Of a stretch of DNA of 18,151 nt, positions 7,247 to 14,325 are shown one piece after another. The stretch's first letter is position 1, and every line of letters begins with the position of its first letter. The notes below the pieces were generated by a model, which ran no database searches, was not told the origin of the DNA, and saw only the letters and a program-made list of their open reading frames with translations. Source of the DNA: Clostridiales bacterium UBA1742 (GTDB lineage Bacteria; Bacillota; Clostridia; TANB77; CAG-508). Both the position numbers and the translations under genes were made by a program. Location: the NCBI GenBank assembly GCA_002314935.1, contig DCHW01000036.1, positions 1 to 18,151 on the forward strand, read 5' to 3'.

Positions 7247-9100
7247 ATGTCAAAAATTATTGGTATCGACTTAGGTACAACAAATTCATGCGTTGCAGTT
7301 ATGGAAGGTGGAGAACCAGTTGTAATTCCAAATCCAGAAGGAAATAGAACAACACCATCTGTAGTTGCATTTTCAAAAAACGGCGAAAGATTAGTTGGGC
7401 AAATTGCTAAACGTCAAGCTGTTACAAATCCTGACCATACAGTTATTTCTATAAAAAGAGATATGGGAACAGATAAAAAAGTAAAAATAGAAGGTGATGA
7501 TTTTACACCACAAGAAATATCTGCAATGATACTTCAAAAATTAAAGACTGATGCAGAAAATTATTTAGGACAAAAGGTTACAGAAGCTGTTATTACAGTA
7601 CCAGCATATTTTAGTGATAGCCAAAGACAAGCAACAAAAGATGCAGGAAAAATAGCAGGTTTAAATGTTCTAAGAATTATAAATGAACCAACAGCAGCTG
7701 CACTTGCATATGGTGTAGATAAAGATGATAAAGATCAAAAGATAATGGTATATGACTTAGGTGGAGGAACATTTGACGTATCAATACTTGATATAGGTGA
7801 TGGCGTATTTGAAGTTCTTGCAACAAGTGGTAATAACAGACTTGGTGGAGATGACTTTGATGAAAGAATAATGGAATATTTAGTTTCTGAATTTAAGAAA
7901 GAACAAGGAATAGATTTAAAATCAGATAAAATGGCTATGCAAAGATTAAAAGAAGCAGCTGAAAAAGCTAAAATAGAATTATCTGGTGTAGGTCAAACTA
8001 ATATAAATCTACCATTTATAACAGCAGATAGTACAGGACCTAAACATATGGATATTACTTTAACAAGAGCAAAATTTGAAGAATTAATTAAAGATTTAGT
8101 AGATGCAACTACTGGACCTGTTAATCAAGCATTAAGTGATGCTGGATTAACAGCTGATAAAATTGATCAAGTTTTATTGGTAGGTGGATCAAGTAGAGTA
8201 CCATGTGTACAAGAAGCTGTAAAAAGAATTACAAACAAAGAACCTAATAAAGGAATAAATCCAGATGAATGTGTTGCAATTGGTGCAGCTATTCAAGGTG
8301 GAGTTCTTTCAGGAGATGTTAAAGATTTAGTATTATTAGATGTAACACCATTATCATTAGGTATAGAAACATATGGTGGAGTATTTACTAAATTAATTGA
8401 AAGAAATACAACAATACCAACTAAAAAATCACAAGTATTTTCTACTGCAGCAGATGGTCAAACAAGTGTTGAAGTACATGTTTTACAAGGTGAACGTGAA
8501 ATGGCTGCATATAATAAAACATTAGGAAGATTCCAATTAACAGGAATTCCACCAGCTCCAAGAGGAATACCACAAATAGAAGTTACTTTTGATATTGATG
8601 CTAATGGTATAGTTCATGTATCTGCAAAAGATATGGCAACAGGAAATCAACAAAATGTTTCAATTACTGCAAGTTCAAATCTTTCTGAAGATGATATTCA
8701 AAAAGCTGTAAAAGATGCAGAAGCACATGCAAATGAAGATAAAAAGAAAAAAGAAGAAATTGAAGTTAAAAACAATGCAGAAAGTTTAGTATATTCTAGC
8801 CAAAAAACATTAGATGAATTGGGAGACAAAATTAGTGGTGAAGAAAAAGCAAAAGTTGAAGCAGAAATAGAAAATACAAAAAAAGCTTTAGAAACAAATA
8901 ATACAGAAACAATAAAAGAAGCTACAGAAAAATTAACTCAAGCTTTCTATCAAATATCTGAACAATTATATAAACAAAATGCAGCTAATAATTCAGAAGC
9001 TACAGGAGCAGATGCATCTCAAAATTCTGATGCAAACAATGGAAATGTTTATGATGCAGATTATAAAGTAGAAAACGAAGATAATAACGATAATAAATAA
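7247..9100 (+). CDS. dnaK: DnaK, Hsp70 chaperone
   Basis: Encodes 617 residues with all Hsp70 signatures: IGIDLGTTNSCVAVMEGG at the N-terminus (phosphate-binding loop 1), INEPTAAALAYG and VYDLGGGTFDVSIL in the nucleotide-binding domain, and VLLVGGSSRVP near 300. The linker DLVLLDVTPLSLGIE leads to the substrate-binding domain and an alpha-helical lid. The nucleotide domain is of the shorter Bacillota type. The C-terminal tail is Asn/Asp-rich (ends NEDNNDNK) and lacks an EEVD-like motif, as is common in this phylum. SD AAAGGGG at 7231-7237. It works with GrpE upstream and DnaJ downstream. Confidence 0.98.
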   Translation: MSKIIGIDLGTTNSCVAVMEGGEPVVIPNPEGNRTTPSVVAFSKNGERLVGQIAKRQAVTNPDHTVISIKRDMGTDKKVKIEGDDFTPQEISAMILQKLKTDAENYLGQKVTEAVITVPAYFSDSQRQATKDAGKIAGLNVLRIINEPTAAALAYGVDKDDKDQKIMVYDLGGGTFDVSILDIGDGVFEVLATSGNNRLGGDDFDERIMEYLVSEFKKEQGIDLKSDKMAMQRLKEAAEKAKIELSGVGQTNINLPFITADSTGPKHMDITLTRAKFEELIKDLVDATTGPVNQALSDAGLTADKIDQVLLVGGSSRVPCVQEAVKRITNKEPNKGINPDECVAIGAAIQGGVLSGDVKDLVLLDVTPLSLGIETYGGVFTKLIERNTTIPTKKSQVFSTAADGQTSVEVHVLQGEREMAAYNKTLGRFQLTGIPPAPRGIPQIEVTFDIDANGIVHVSAKDMATGNQQNVSITASSNLSEDDIQKAVKDAEAHANEDKKKKEEIEVKNNAESLVYSSQKTLDELGDKISGEEKAKVEAEIENTKKALETNNTETIKEATEKLTQAFYQISEQLYKQNAANNSEATGADASQNSDANNGNVYDADYKVENEDNNDNK

Positions 9101-9112
9101 AATTATAAAAAA

Positions 9113-9135
9113 GGGCGGAGCTCTTGTCTCCGCCC
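9113..9135. terminator. GC-rich hairpin between dnaK and dnaJ
   Basis: GGGCGGAG (9113-9120), loop, CTCCGCCC (9128-9135). This perfect 8-bp stem is very GC-rich for this genome. On the + strand no T-run follows, so read-through into dnaJ or RNA processing is likely. On the minus strand it is followed by six T's (complement of the A-run before 9113), giving a good antisense-facing terminator. Confidence 0.6.
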
Positions 9136-9137
9136 AA

Positions 9138-9185
9138 TTTACTATTCATTAGAAATTTTATAATAAATTTTTAATGAATGGTAAA
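9138..9185 (+). other. Long AT-rich inverted repeat before dnaJ
   Basis: TTTACTATTCATTA (9138-9151) pairs with TAATGAATGGTAAA (9172-9185), 13 of 14 plus one G-U. A nested AAATTT pair (9153-9158, 9165-9170) adds to it. Together with the preceding GC hairpin it fills the dnaK-dnaJ gap and could set the dnaJ level by pausing or RNA stability. Confidence 0.5.
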
Positions 9186-9217
9186 TAGAATATTGGTTTT
9201 TATAAGGAGGAAATAAA

Positions 9218-10374
9218 ATGGCAAGCAAAAGAGACTACTATGAAGTTTTAGGTGTAGAGAAAACTGCCACAGAGGATGAACTAAAAAGAGCATATAGAAA
9301 ACTTGCAAAAAAATATCATCCTGATGCAAATCCTGATAACAAAAAAGAAGCAGAAGAAAAATTTAAAGAAGTATCTGAAGCCTATGAAACATTATCAGAT
9401 AAAGAAAAAAGAAGAATGTATGATCAATTTGGACCAGATGGACCACAAGGATTTGGTGGAGGAGGATTTAACGGAGGACACTATACATATTCTAGTGGTT
9501 TTGATGGATTTTCCGATTTTGGTGATTTAGGAGATATTTTTTCTTCAATTTTTGGTGGAGGTTCTGGATTTGGTGGAAGAAGTTCAAGACAAAAGAATGG
9601 ACCAAGAAAAGGCAGAGATTTAAAATATGATATGTCTATAACTTTTGAAGAAGCTTTTATGGGAGTAGAAAAAGAAATTTTAATAAATAGAGAAGAAGTA
9701 TGTAAAACCTGTAATGGAACAAGAGCAAAGGCAGGGACAACTGTAGAAACATGTAAAATGTGTAATGGAACTGGAACAGTAAGACAAACTGTTACTACAA
9801 TACTTCGGACAAATGCAAACTACTAAAACATGTCCAACATGTAATGGAGAAGGAAAAGTTATAAAAGAAAAATGTACAGAATGTAGACGGTAAAGGAAGA
9901 GTAAAAAAACCAGTAAAAATAAAAGTTAAAATTCCTGCTGGAATTTCTGATAGTCAAACTGTAGTATTAAGAGGTGAAGGTGAACCAGGACAAAATGGTG
10001 GAGTACAAGGAGATTTATATATTGTAGTTGAAATAAAAAGACATAAAATATATAGTCGAAAAGGTGATAATGTGTTATGTGATATACCAATTACATTTAC
10101 ACAAGCTACACTTGGAGCAGATATAAAAATACCAATGGTAGATGGTACAACAGAAATTTATAAAATACCAGAGGGAACTCAAACTGGAACAAGCTTTACT
10201 ATAAGAGGAAAAGGGTTTAAAGCTGTAAGTGGAAATTGGAAAGGTGATTTTATTTTTTCAGTTGTAATTCAAACACCAAAAAAATTAACAATAGAGCAAA
10301 GAGAATTATTAAATAAATTAGCACAAACAATGAATGAACAACCACCTGTTAAGAAAAAAGGAATATTTGGATAA
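9218..10374 (+). CDS. dnaJ: DnaJ, Hsp40 co-chaperone; needs two +1 shifts (CGG 9806 and CGG 9888)
   Basis: With C9806 and C9888 skipped, this reads as a normal 384-residue type-I DnaJ. The J domain (1-70) has HPD at 34-36 for stimulating DnaK ATPase. A Gly/Phe region follows (about 76-125). The zinc-binding domain has four Cys pairs (162/165, 179/182, 205/208, 219/222), then the C-terminal substrate-binding domains follow. Repeat 1 ends CNGTR, so its last glycine is replaced by Arg. Gly197 and Gly224 come from the recoded sites; Gly224 is a core glycine of CxxCxGxG. Without shifting, synthesis ends at 9826, inside the zinc domain. AAGGAGG at 9204-9210 sets the start. DnaJ is rarely dispensable in such an operon, which argues against a pseudogene, although sequencing error must be excluded. 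Confidence 0.85.
9806..9808 (+). other. Recoding site 2: in-frame CGG, +1 shift to Gly (dnaJ)
   Basis: The zero frame reads ata ctt CGG aca aat gca aac tac taa. Skipping C9806 gives ata ctt gga caa atg caa act, ILGQMQT, which leads straight into the third zinc-finger pair CPTCNGEG. CTT before the site resembles the prfB slip codon, but the other sites lack it. Confidence 0.8.
9888..9890 (+). other. Recoding site 3: in-frame CGG, +1 shift to Gly (dnaJ)
   Basis: In the frame set by the previous shift the sequence is gaa tgt aga CGG taa. Skipping C9888 gives aga ggt aaa gga aga, completing CTECRGKGRV, the fourth CxxCxGxG zinc motif. Without the skip, TAA follows at once. Confidence 0.82.
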
Positions 10375-10377
10375 AAA

Positions 10378-10411
10378 ACAGATGCATAGAAAACTATGCA
10401 TCTGTTTTTTT
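10378..10411. terminator. dnaJ terminator
   Basis: CAGATGCATAG (10379-10389), loop of four A's, CTATGCATCTG (10394-10404), then a run of T's. A-residues before the stem make it usable in both directions. It ends the heat-shock operon. Confidence 0.94.
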
Positions 10412-10434
10412 ATTCTACAATATATAATAAAATA

Positions 10435-10463
10435 TTTACCTATTATTTAATTTGTGATAAAAT
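10435..10463 (+). promoter_or_regulatory. rsmE promoter
   Basis: TTTACC (10435-10440), 17 bases, TAAAAT (10458-10463) with an extended -10 TG at 10455-10456. It lies right after the dnaJ terminator and about 30 bases before the rsmE start. Confidence 0.65.
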
Positions 10464-10491
10464 ATCGGTATAAAATTTGAGAGGAAAAGAT

Positions 10492-11253
10492 ATGCCAAAA
10501 TTTTTTATAAAAAGTAATCAAATAGAAAATAATATAATAAAAATTATAGGAAATGATGTAAATCATATAAAAAATGTTTTAAGATTACAAAAAGATGATG
10601 TTATTCAAGTTTGTAATTTGGAAACAAGTATAAATTATGAATGCAAAATAAATAAATTTGAAAAAGATTATATAGAATGTATTTTAAATAAGGAAATAGA
10701 TTCATTATCAGAATCTAATATACATATCAATATTTTTCAGGGGTTACCTAAAGGTGATAAAATGGAATTAATTATTCAAAAAAGTGTAGAACTTGGGGCG
10801 TGTGAAATAACTCCGGTAGAAATGAAAAGATGTATTGTTAAGTTGGATAATAAAAACGAGAGCAAAAAAATTAATAGATGGCAAACAATTGCTGAAGTTG
10901 CTGCAAAACAAAGTGGAAGAGATATTGTTCCTAAAATAAATAATGTAATGGATATAAAAAATATTTGTAATATTATAGATAATTATGATATAGTATTGTT
11001 AGCCTATGAAAATGAAAAACAAAATGAGTTAAAAACAGAATTAATGTCAATAAAAAATAATAATAAAGAGTTAAAAATTGGGGTTATAATTGGACCAGAA
11101 GGTGGTATAGAATTAAATGAGGTTGAAATGTTAAAAAAATCAGGTGCCAAAGTTATAACATTAGGTAATAGAATTTTAAGAACAGAAACAGTTGCTTTGG
11201 TTTTAACAAGTATTATTATGTATGAATTAGGCAATTTGGGAGGAAACAATTAA
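10492..11253 (+). CDS. rsmE: RsmE, 16S rRNA m3U1498 methyltransferase
   Basis: Encodes 253 residues of the RsmE family, which use S-adenosylmethionine to methylate N3 of U1498 in 16S rRNA of the 30S subunit. Seen: N-terminal HIKNVLRLQKDD RNA-binding part, then the knotted SPOUT domain with NIFQGLPKGDKMELIIQKSVELGA, the SAM-binding IGPEGGIE, and LGNRILRTETVAL near the end. The in-frame TTG at 10477 is not the start: AGAGGA at 10480-10485 is correctly spaced for ATG 10492. It commonly lies downstream of dnaJ; here prmA, its usual companion, is absent. The last codons carry the SD for the next gene. Confidence 0.95.
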   Translation: MPKFFIKSNQIENNIIKIIGNDVNHIKNVLRLQKDDVIQVCNLETSINYECKINKFEKDYIECILNKEIDSLSESNIHINIFQGLPKGDKMELIIQKSVELGACEITPVEMKRCIVKLDNKNESKKINRWQTIAEVAAKQSGRDIVPKINNVMDIKNICNIIDNYDIVLLAYENEKQNELKTELMSIKNNNKELKIGVIIGPEGGIELNEVEMLKKSGAKVITLGNRILRTETVALVLTSIIMYELGNLGGNN

Positions 11254-12321
11254 ATGAAAAAGAATATGCAAAAGACAATAGAAGAAATAAAATTAGAAAA
11301 GAAAATTTCAAAAGAAGAAAAAAATAAAATTATTAAACAAGTATTTTTAAATATTCTATTAGCAATTTTTTTAATAATGTATTTTATACTTTTAACATTA
11401 GGAAGTAATGGAACAGTAAAAAATGTTAGAACAATTGACTTTAATATATTTAGTATTTTATTACTTACAATTTCAATTGTTTTATTTGAAATTGCATACA
11501 AAAAGGATAGAGGAACAATTGCTATTACAGGAATAGAAATTTTAGGAGTTGCTTTTGCTACTTTGTTTTATTCATATATATTATATGAACTTGCGACTAA
11601 ATATGTTTATTCAATTTATATAGTAATAGCTGCCTATTATATTATAAAATCAATTTGCATTTGTATTATTGGTAAAAGAAAATATAAAAAAGAAAAAATA
11701 AATGATATAAAAGAAGTAATGGAAATTGATAAACCTGAAAGAAGAGAATCTATTAAAAGAAACAATATAGTAGAAATTGTAGAAGAAAATAATCTAAAAT
11801 TGGATTTACAATCAAAAGAAGTTACTAAAGATGTGATAAAACAGCCGATATCTGTAAATGCATCTAAAAAACGTGGAAGGCCCAAAAAACAAGAAACAAG
11901 TTTAGAAACTCAAAAAGATAAGAAAATTAAATCAGAAGTAAAAGTAAAAAATAAACAAGAAGAAAATAAGTTAAAAGATATAGAACAAGAAAAAATAAAG
12001 GAAGAACCTGTTAAAACAGATATTCCAAAAAAACGTGGAAGACCCAAAAAACAAGAAATAGTAAAAAAAGAGACAATAGTTGAATTAGAAAATAAAAAAA
12101 TACCAACTCAAATAAAAGAAAAAAATAAAAAAGCTACACTAAACAAAGAAGAGAATGTAGAAACACAAGTAGTAGCTAAAAAACGAGGAAGACCTAAAAA
12201 GCAAAGCACTGAAATTGAAGTAAAATCAACCAAAGAAATAAAACCAAAAGTTGAGAAAACAGAAGAAATAAAAGAAGAACCAGTTAAGAAAAAAAGAGGA
12301 AGACCAAGGAAGGTGAATTAA
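11254..12321 (+). CDS. Four-helix membrane protein with four AT-hook motifs (unknown function)
   Basis: The ATG follows the rsmE stop directly, with SD GGGAGG (11238-11243) inside rsmE. The 355-residue product has a basic N-terminus, four hydrophobic segments (about 29-50, 61-81, 89-113, 117-140), and then a 215-residue highly charged Lys/Glu-rich tail. In the tail the motif KKRGRPKK or a near copy occurs four times, with RGRP cores at residues 207-210, 261-264, 311-314 and 348-351. RGRP flanked by basic residues is the AT-hook, which binds the minor groove of AT-rich DNA. The simplest reading is a membrane-anchored DNA-tethering protein, possibly acting on the nucleoid. I do not recognise a named family. 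The tail is low-complexity and likely disordered. Confidence 0.85.
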   Translation: MKKNMQKTIEEIKLEKKISKEEKNKIIKQVFLNILLAIFLIMYFILLTLGSNGTVKNVRTIDFNIFSILLLTISIVLFEIAYKKDRGTIAITGIEILGVAFATLFYSYILYELATKYVYSIYIVIAAYYIIKSICICIIGKRKYKKEKINDIKEVMEIDKPERRESIKRNNIVEIVEENNLKLDLQSKEVTKDVIKQPISVNASKKRGRPKKQETSLETQKDKKIKSEVKVKNKQEENKLKDIEQEKIKEEPVKTDIPKKRGRPKKQEIVKKETIVELENKKIPTQIKEKNKKATLNKEENVETQVVAKKRGRPKKQSTEIEVKSTKEIKPKVEKTEEIKEEPVKKKRGRPRKVN

Positions 12322-12324
12322 AAT

Positions 12325-13200
12325 ATGAAAAGCATGACAGGATTTGGAAGAGGAAACTATGAAAATGAGGCAAGACAATACATTGTAGAAATAAAATCTG
12401 TTAATAATAGATACAGCGATATAAATATAAAAATGCCAAGAAATTTAAGCTATTTGGAAGAAACAATAAAAAAGAGAATATTAAATGTAATTTCAAGAGG
12501 AAAAATAGACGTATTTATTACTTTTAATAATAATAGTGATAAAGGTAAAAATATAAATATAAATACTGGAATAGCCAAACAATATATTTCAGAATTAAAA
12601 AAACTTTCAAAGGAAGAAACAATTATTGACAATATAAATATAATGGATGTTGCAAGACTTCCAGATGTATTAAACATAAGTGTTGATGAAGAAGCAGAAG
12701 AAATTATTAAAGATGAAGTATTAAAAGCACTTGATATAGCATTAGATAATTTTATTCAAGCTAGAACAATTGAAGCTGAAAAAATTAAAATTGATTTAGA
12801 AAACAGAATACAGTTAGTATCTAATAATGTTGAAAAAATATGTGAGCTATCTACTGGACTTGTAGAAGAATATATAGTAAAATTAGAAACAAGAATTAAA
12901 GAATTATTAAAAACTAATGTTGTAGATGAATCAAGACTTGCTCAAGAAATTGTTATATATTCTGATAAATGTTCTGTGCAAGAAGAAATTACAAGATTAA
13001 AAAGCCATATATCACAATTTTTAAATTTAATAAATGTTGATGGCGCAATTGGTAAAAAAATTGATTTTTTAATACAAGAAATGAATAGAGAAACAAATAC
13101 AATTGGTTCAAAAGCTAACAATTTGGAAATTACCAATTTAGTTGTTGATACAAAAACAGAAATTGAAAATATACGTGAGCAAATACAAAATATAGAATAG
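12325..13200 (+). CDS. yicC: YicC/YloC-family endoribonuclease
   Basis: Encodes 291 residues, the normal family length. The opening MKSMTGFGRGNYE and EIKSVNNRYSDINIKMPR are the YicC N-terminal signature. The C-terminal (DUF1732) half contains DESRLAQEIVIYSDKCSVQEEITRLKSH and ends with the usual QEMNRETNTIGSKANN-type segment. Members cut RNA and influence small-RNA decay in enteric bacteria; the role in Bacillota is less certain. It starts three bases after the previous stop with AAGGTGA (about 12310-12316) as SD. The order yicC-remA with rpoZ and gmk is conserved in Bacillota. Confidence 0.95.
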   Translation: MKSMTGFGRGNYENEARQYIVEIKSVNNRYSDINIKMPRNLSYLEETIKKRILNVISRGKIDVFITFNNNSDKGKNININTGIAKQYISELKKLSKEETIIDNINIMDVARLPDVLNISVDEEAEEIIKDEVLKALDIALDNFIQARTIEAEKIKIDLENRIQLVSNNVEKICELSTGLVEEYIVKLETRIKELLKTNVVDESRLAQEIVIYSDKCSVQEEITRLKSHISQFLNLINVDGAIGKKIDFLIQEMNRETNTIGSKANNLEITNLVVDTKTEIENIREQIQNIE

Positions 13201-13211
13201 GAGATGTTTTT

Positions 13212-13460
13212 ATGAAATTAATAAATATTGGATTTGGAAATATTATTTCTGCTAACAGACTTATTTCAATAGTTAGTCCTGATTCAGCGCCTATTAAAAG
13301 AATGATACAAGAAGCTAAAGATAGCAAAATGGCTGTAGATGCTACTTTAGGTAGAAAAACAAGAGCTGTATTAATAATGGATTCAGGTCATATAATACTT
13401 TCTGCAGTTCAACCAGAAACGGTTGCTGCAAGATTAGATAAAGATATAATAGAAGAATAA
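13212..13460 (+). CDS. remA: RemA, DNA-binding regulator (DUF370)
   Basis: Encodes 82 residues starting MKLINIGFGNIISANRLISIVSPDSAPIKR, the signature of RemA. In Bacillus subtilis this small oligomeric DNA-binding protein activates biofilm-matrix and osmoprotection genes. RKTRAVLIMDSGHIILSAVQPETVAAR fills the second half. SD AGGAG lies at the yicC stop (13199-13203). In clostridia the target genes are unknown. It contains an out-of-phase CGG (gaa acg gtt) that reads through normally. Confidence 0.95.
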   Translation: MKLINIGFGNIISANRLISIVSPDSAPIKRMIQEAKDSKMAVDATLGRKTRAVLIMDSGHIILSAVQPETVAARLDKDIIEE

Positions 13461-13477
13461 AAAAGGAGTGAATTAAA

Positions 13478-13666
13478 ATGATAATTAAACCAACAGTAAC
13501 AGATTTATTAAAAATAGTAGATAATAGATTTGAATTAGTAATAATGACATCTAGAAGAGCTAGACAAATTTCAACAACAGGAGTTACAATGACTAAAGTA
13601 AAAGAGAGATCTTGTATTACTCTTGCAGCCAATGAAATTGCAGAGGGTAAGGTGGTAAAATGCTAG
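13478..13666 (+). CDS. rpoZ: RNA polymerase omega subunit
   Basis: Encodes 62 residues, at the short end for omega, the small subunit that helps RNA polymerase beta-prime assembly. The motif LLKIVDNRFELVIMTSRRARQI (about 9-30) and the ITLAANEIAEGKV helix near the C-terminus are diagnostic. AAAAGGAGTG precedes the ATG. Its last seven bases overlap the gmk start (ATGCTAG), so the two genes are translationally coupled. In B. subtilis the order is gmk then rpoZ; here it is reversed. Confidence 0.95.
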   Translation: MIIKPTVTDLLKIVDNRFELVIMTSRRARQISTTGVTMTKVKERSCITLAANEIAEGKVVKC

Positions 13667-14229
13667 TTCTTTTATCAGGTGTTTCTGGAGCAGGTAAAGA
13701 TACAATAAAAAATGAATTATTAAAAAGAATGAATAATTTAACAACAATGCCATCATATACAGATAGAGATCCAAGGCCAGGTGAAGAAAATGGTAAAATT
13801 TATAATTTTGTTACAACAGAAGAATTTGAAACTAAAATAAAAGAAGGAGAATTTTACGAATATTCAGTACATCATGAGCACTATTATGGAACATCAAAAA
13901 AAATATTAAATGAAACAATGAAAAATGGAAAAATAATTATTAAAGATATTGAAGTTAATGGAACAGAAAATCTTTTAAAATTATTAAAAAACGATACAAA
14001 AATAGTAACAATTTTTTTAAGAGTACCAAAAGAAGAACTTCGTAGAAGATTACAACATAGGGTTGAAAAAGCAAGTATTAAAGAAATTGAATTAAGATTA
14101 AACCGATTTGATTATGAAGAATCTAAAATAGGTATATATGACTATGTAATAAAAAATGATGATTTAGAAAAAACAGTTCAGATAATTGAAACAATAATTC
14201 AAAATGAATATAAATTAGAAAATAATTAA
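13660..14229 (+). CDS. gmk: Guanylate kinase
   Basis: Encodes 189 residues. Gmk phosphorylates GMP to GDP with ATP. The P-loop GVSGAGKD (7-14) is present, with Val for the usual Pro and Asp in place of the usual small residue after Lys. The GMP-binding motif appears as SYTDRDPRPGEENGK (Thr-Asp-Arg instead of Thr-Thr-Arg), and IIIKDIEVNG corresponds to the usual DIDVQG. The lid helix has RLQHR. These changes make it a divergent copy but do not remove catalytic basics. It starts within rpoZ and is followed by a strong terminator. A GMP kinase-like relative with changed specificity is a minor alternative. Confidence 0.9.
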   Translation: MLVLLSGVSGAGKDTIKNELLKRMNNLTTMPSYTDRDPRPGEENGKIYNFVTTEEFETKIKEGEFYEYSVHHEHYYGTSKKILNETMKNGKIIIKDIEVNGTENLLKLLKNDTKIVTIFLRVPKEELRRRLQHRVEKASIKEIELRLNRFDYEESKIGIYDYVIKNDDLEKTVQIIETIIQNEYKLENN

Positions 14230-14269
14230 AAAAGTATATAGAGATAAAATTTATCTCTATATACTTTTT
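14229..14269. terminator. gmk terminator
   Basis: AAAGTATATAGAGATAAA (14231-14248) is mirrored by TTTATCTCTATATACTTT (from 14250) and closes with a run of T's. The stem is nearly continuous; A and T runs on each side make it bidirectional. It ends the rsmE-gmk unit. Confidence 0.9.
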
Positions 14270-14270
14270 C

Positions 14271-14299
14271 TTGTTATTGTTAAAAAAATTTGATATACT
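14271..14299 (+). promoter_or_regulatory. priA-def-fmt promoter
   Basis: TTGTTA (14271-14276), 17 bases, TATACT (14294-14299), with extended -10 TG at 14291-14292. It is directly after the gmk terminator and 27 bases before the priA start. Confidence 0.7.
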
Positions 14300-14325
14300 T
14301 ATATTCAAATTAAAGGAGATAGCAA

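Noticed and set aside
9803..9810. prfB-like P-site slippage as the common mechanism (CTT CGG A)
   Set aside because: Only the first dnaJ site has a slippery P-site codon. AAT, AGA and TCA at the other sites cannot re-pair well one base on.
10477..10491. TTG start for rsmE, adding MRGKD
   Set aside because: The SD AGAGGA (10480-10485) lies inside this extension and is correctly spaced for ATG 10492.
11869..12312. Repeated blocks in the AT-hook gene as a CRISPR or DNA repeat array
   Set aside because: The repeats are coding (KKRGRPKK), unevenly spaced and differ in DNA sequence.
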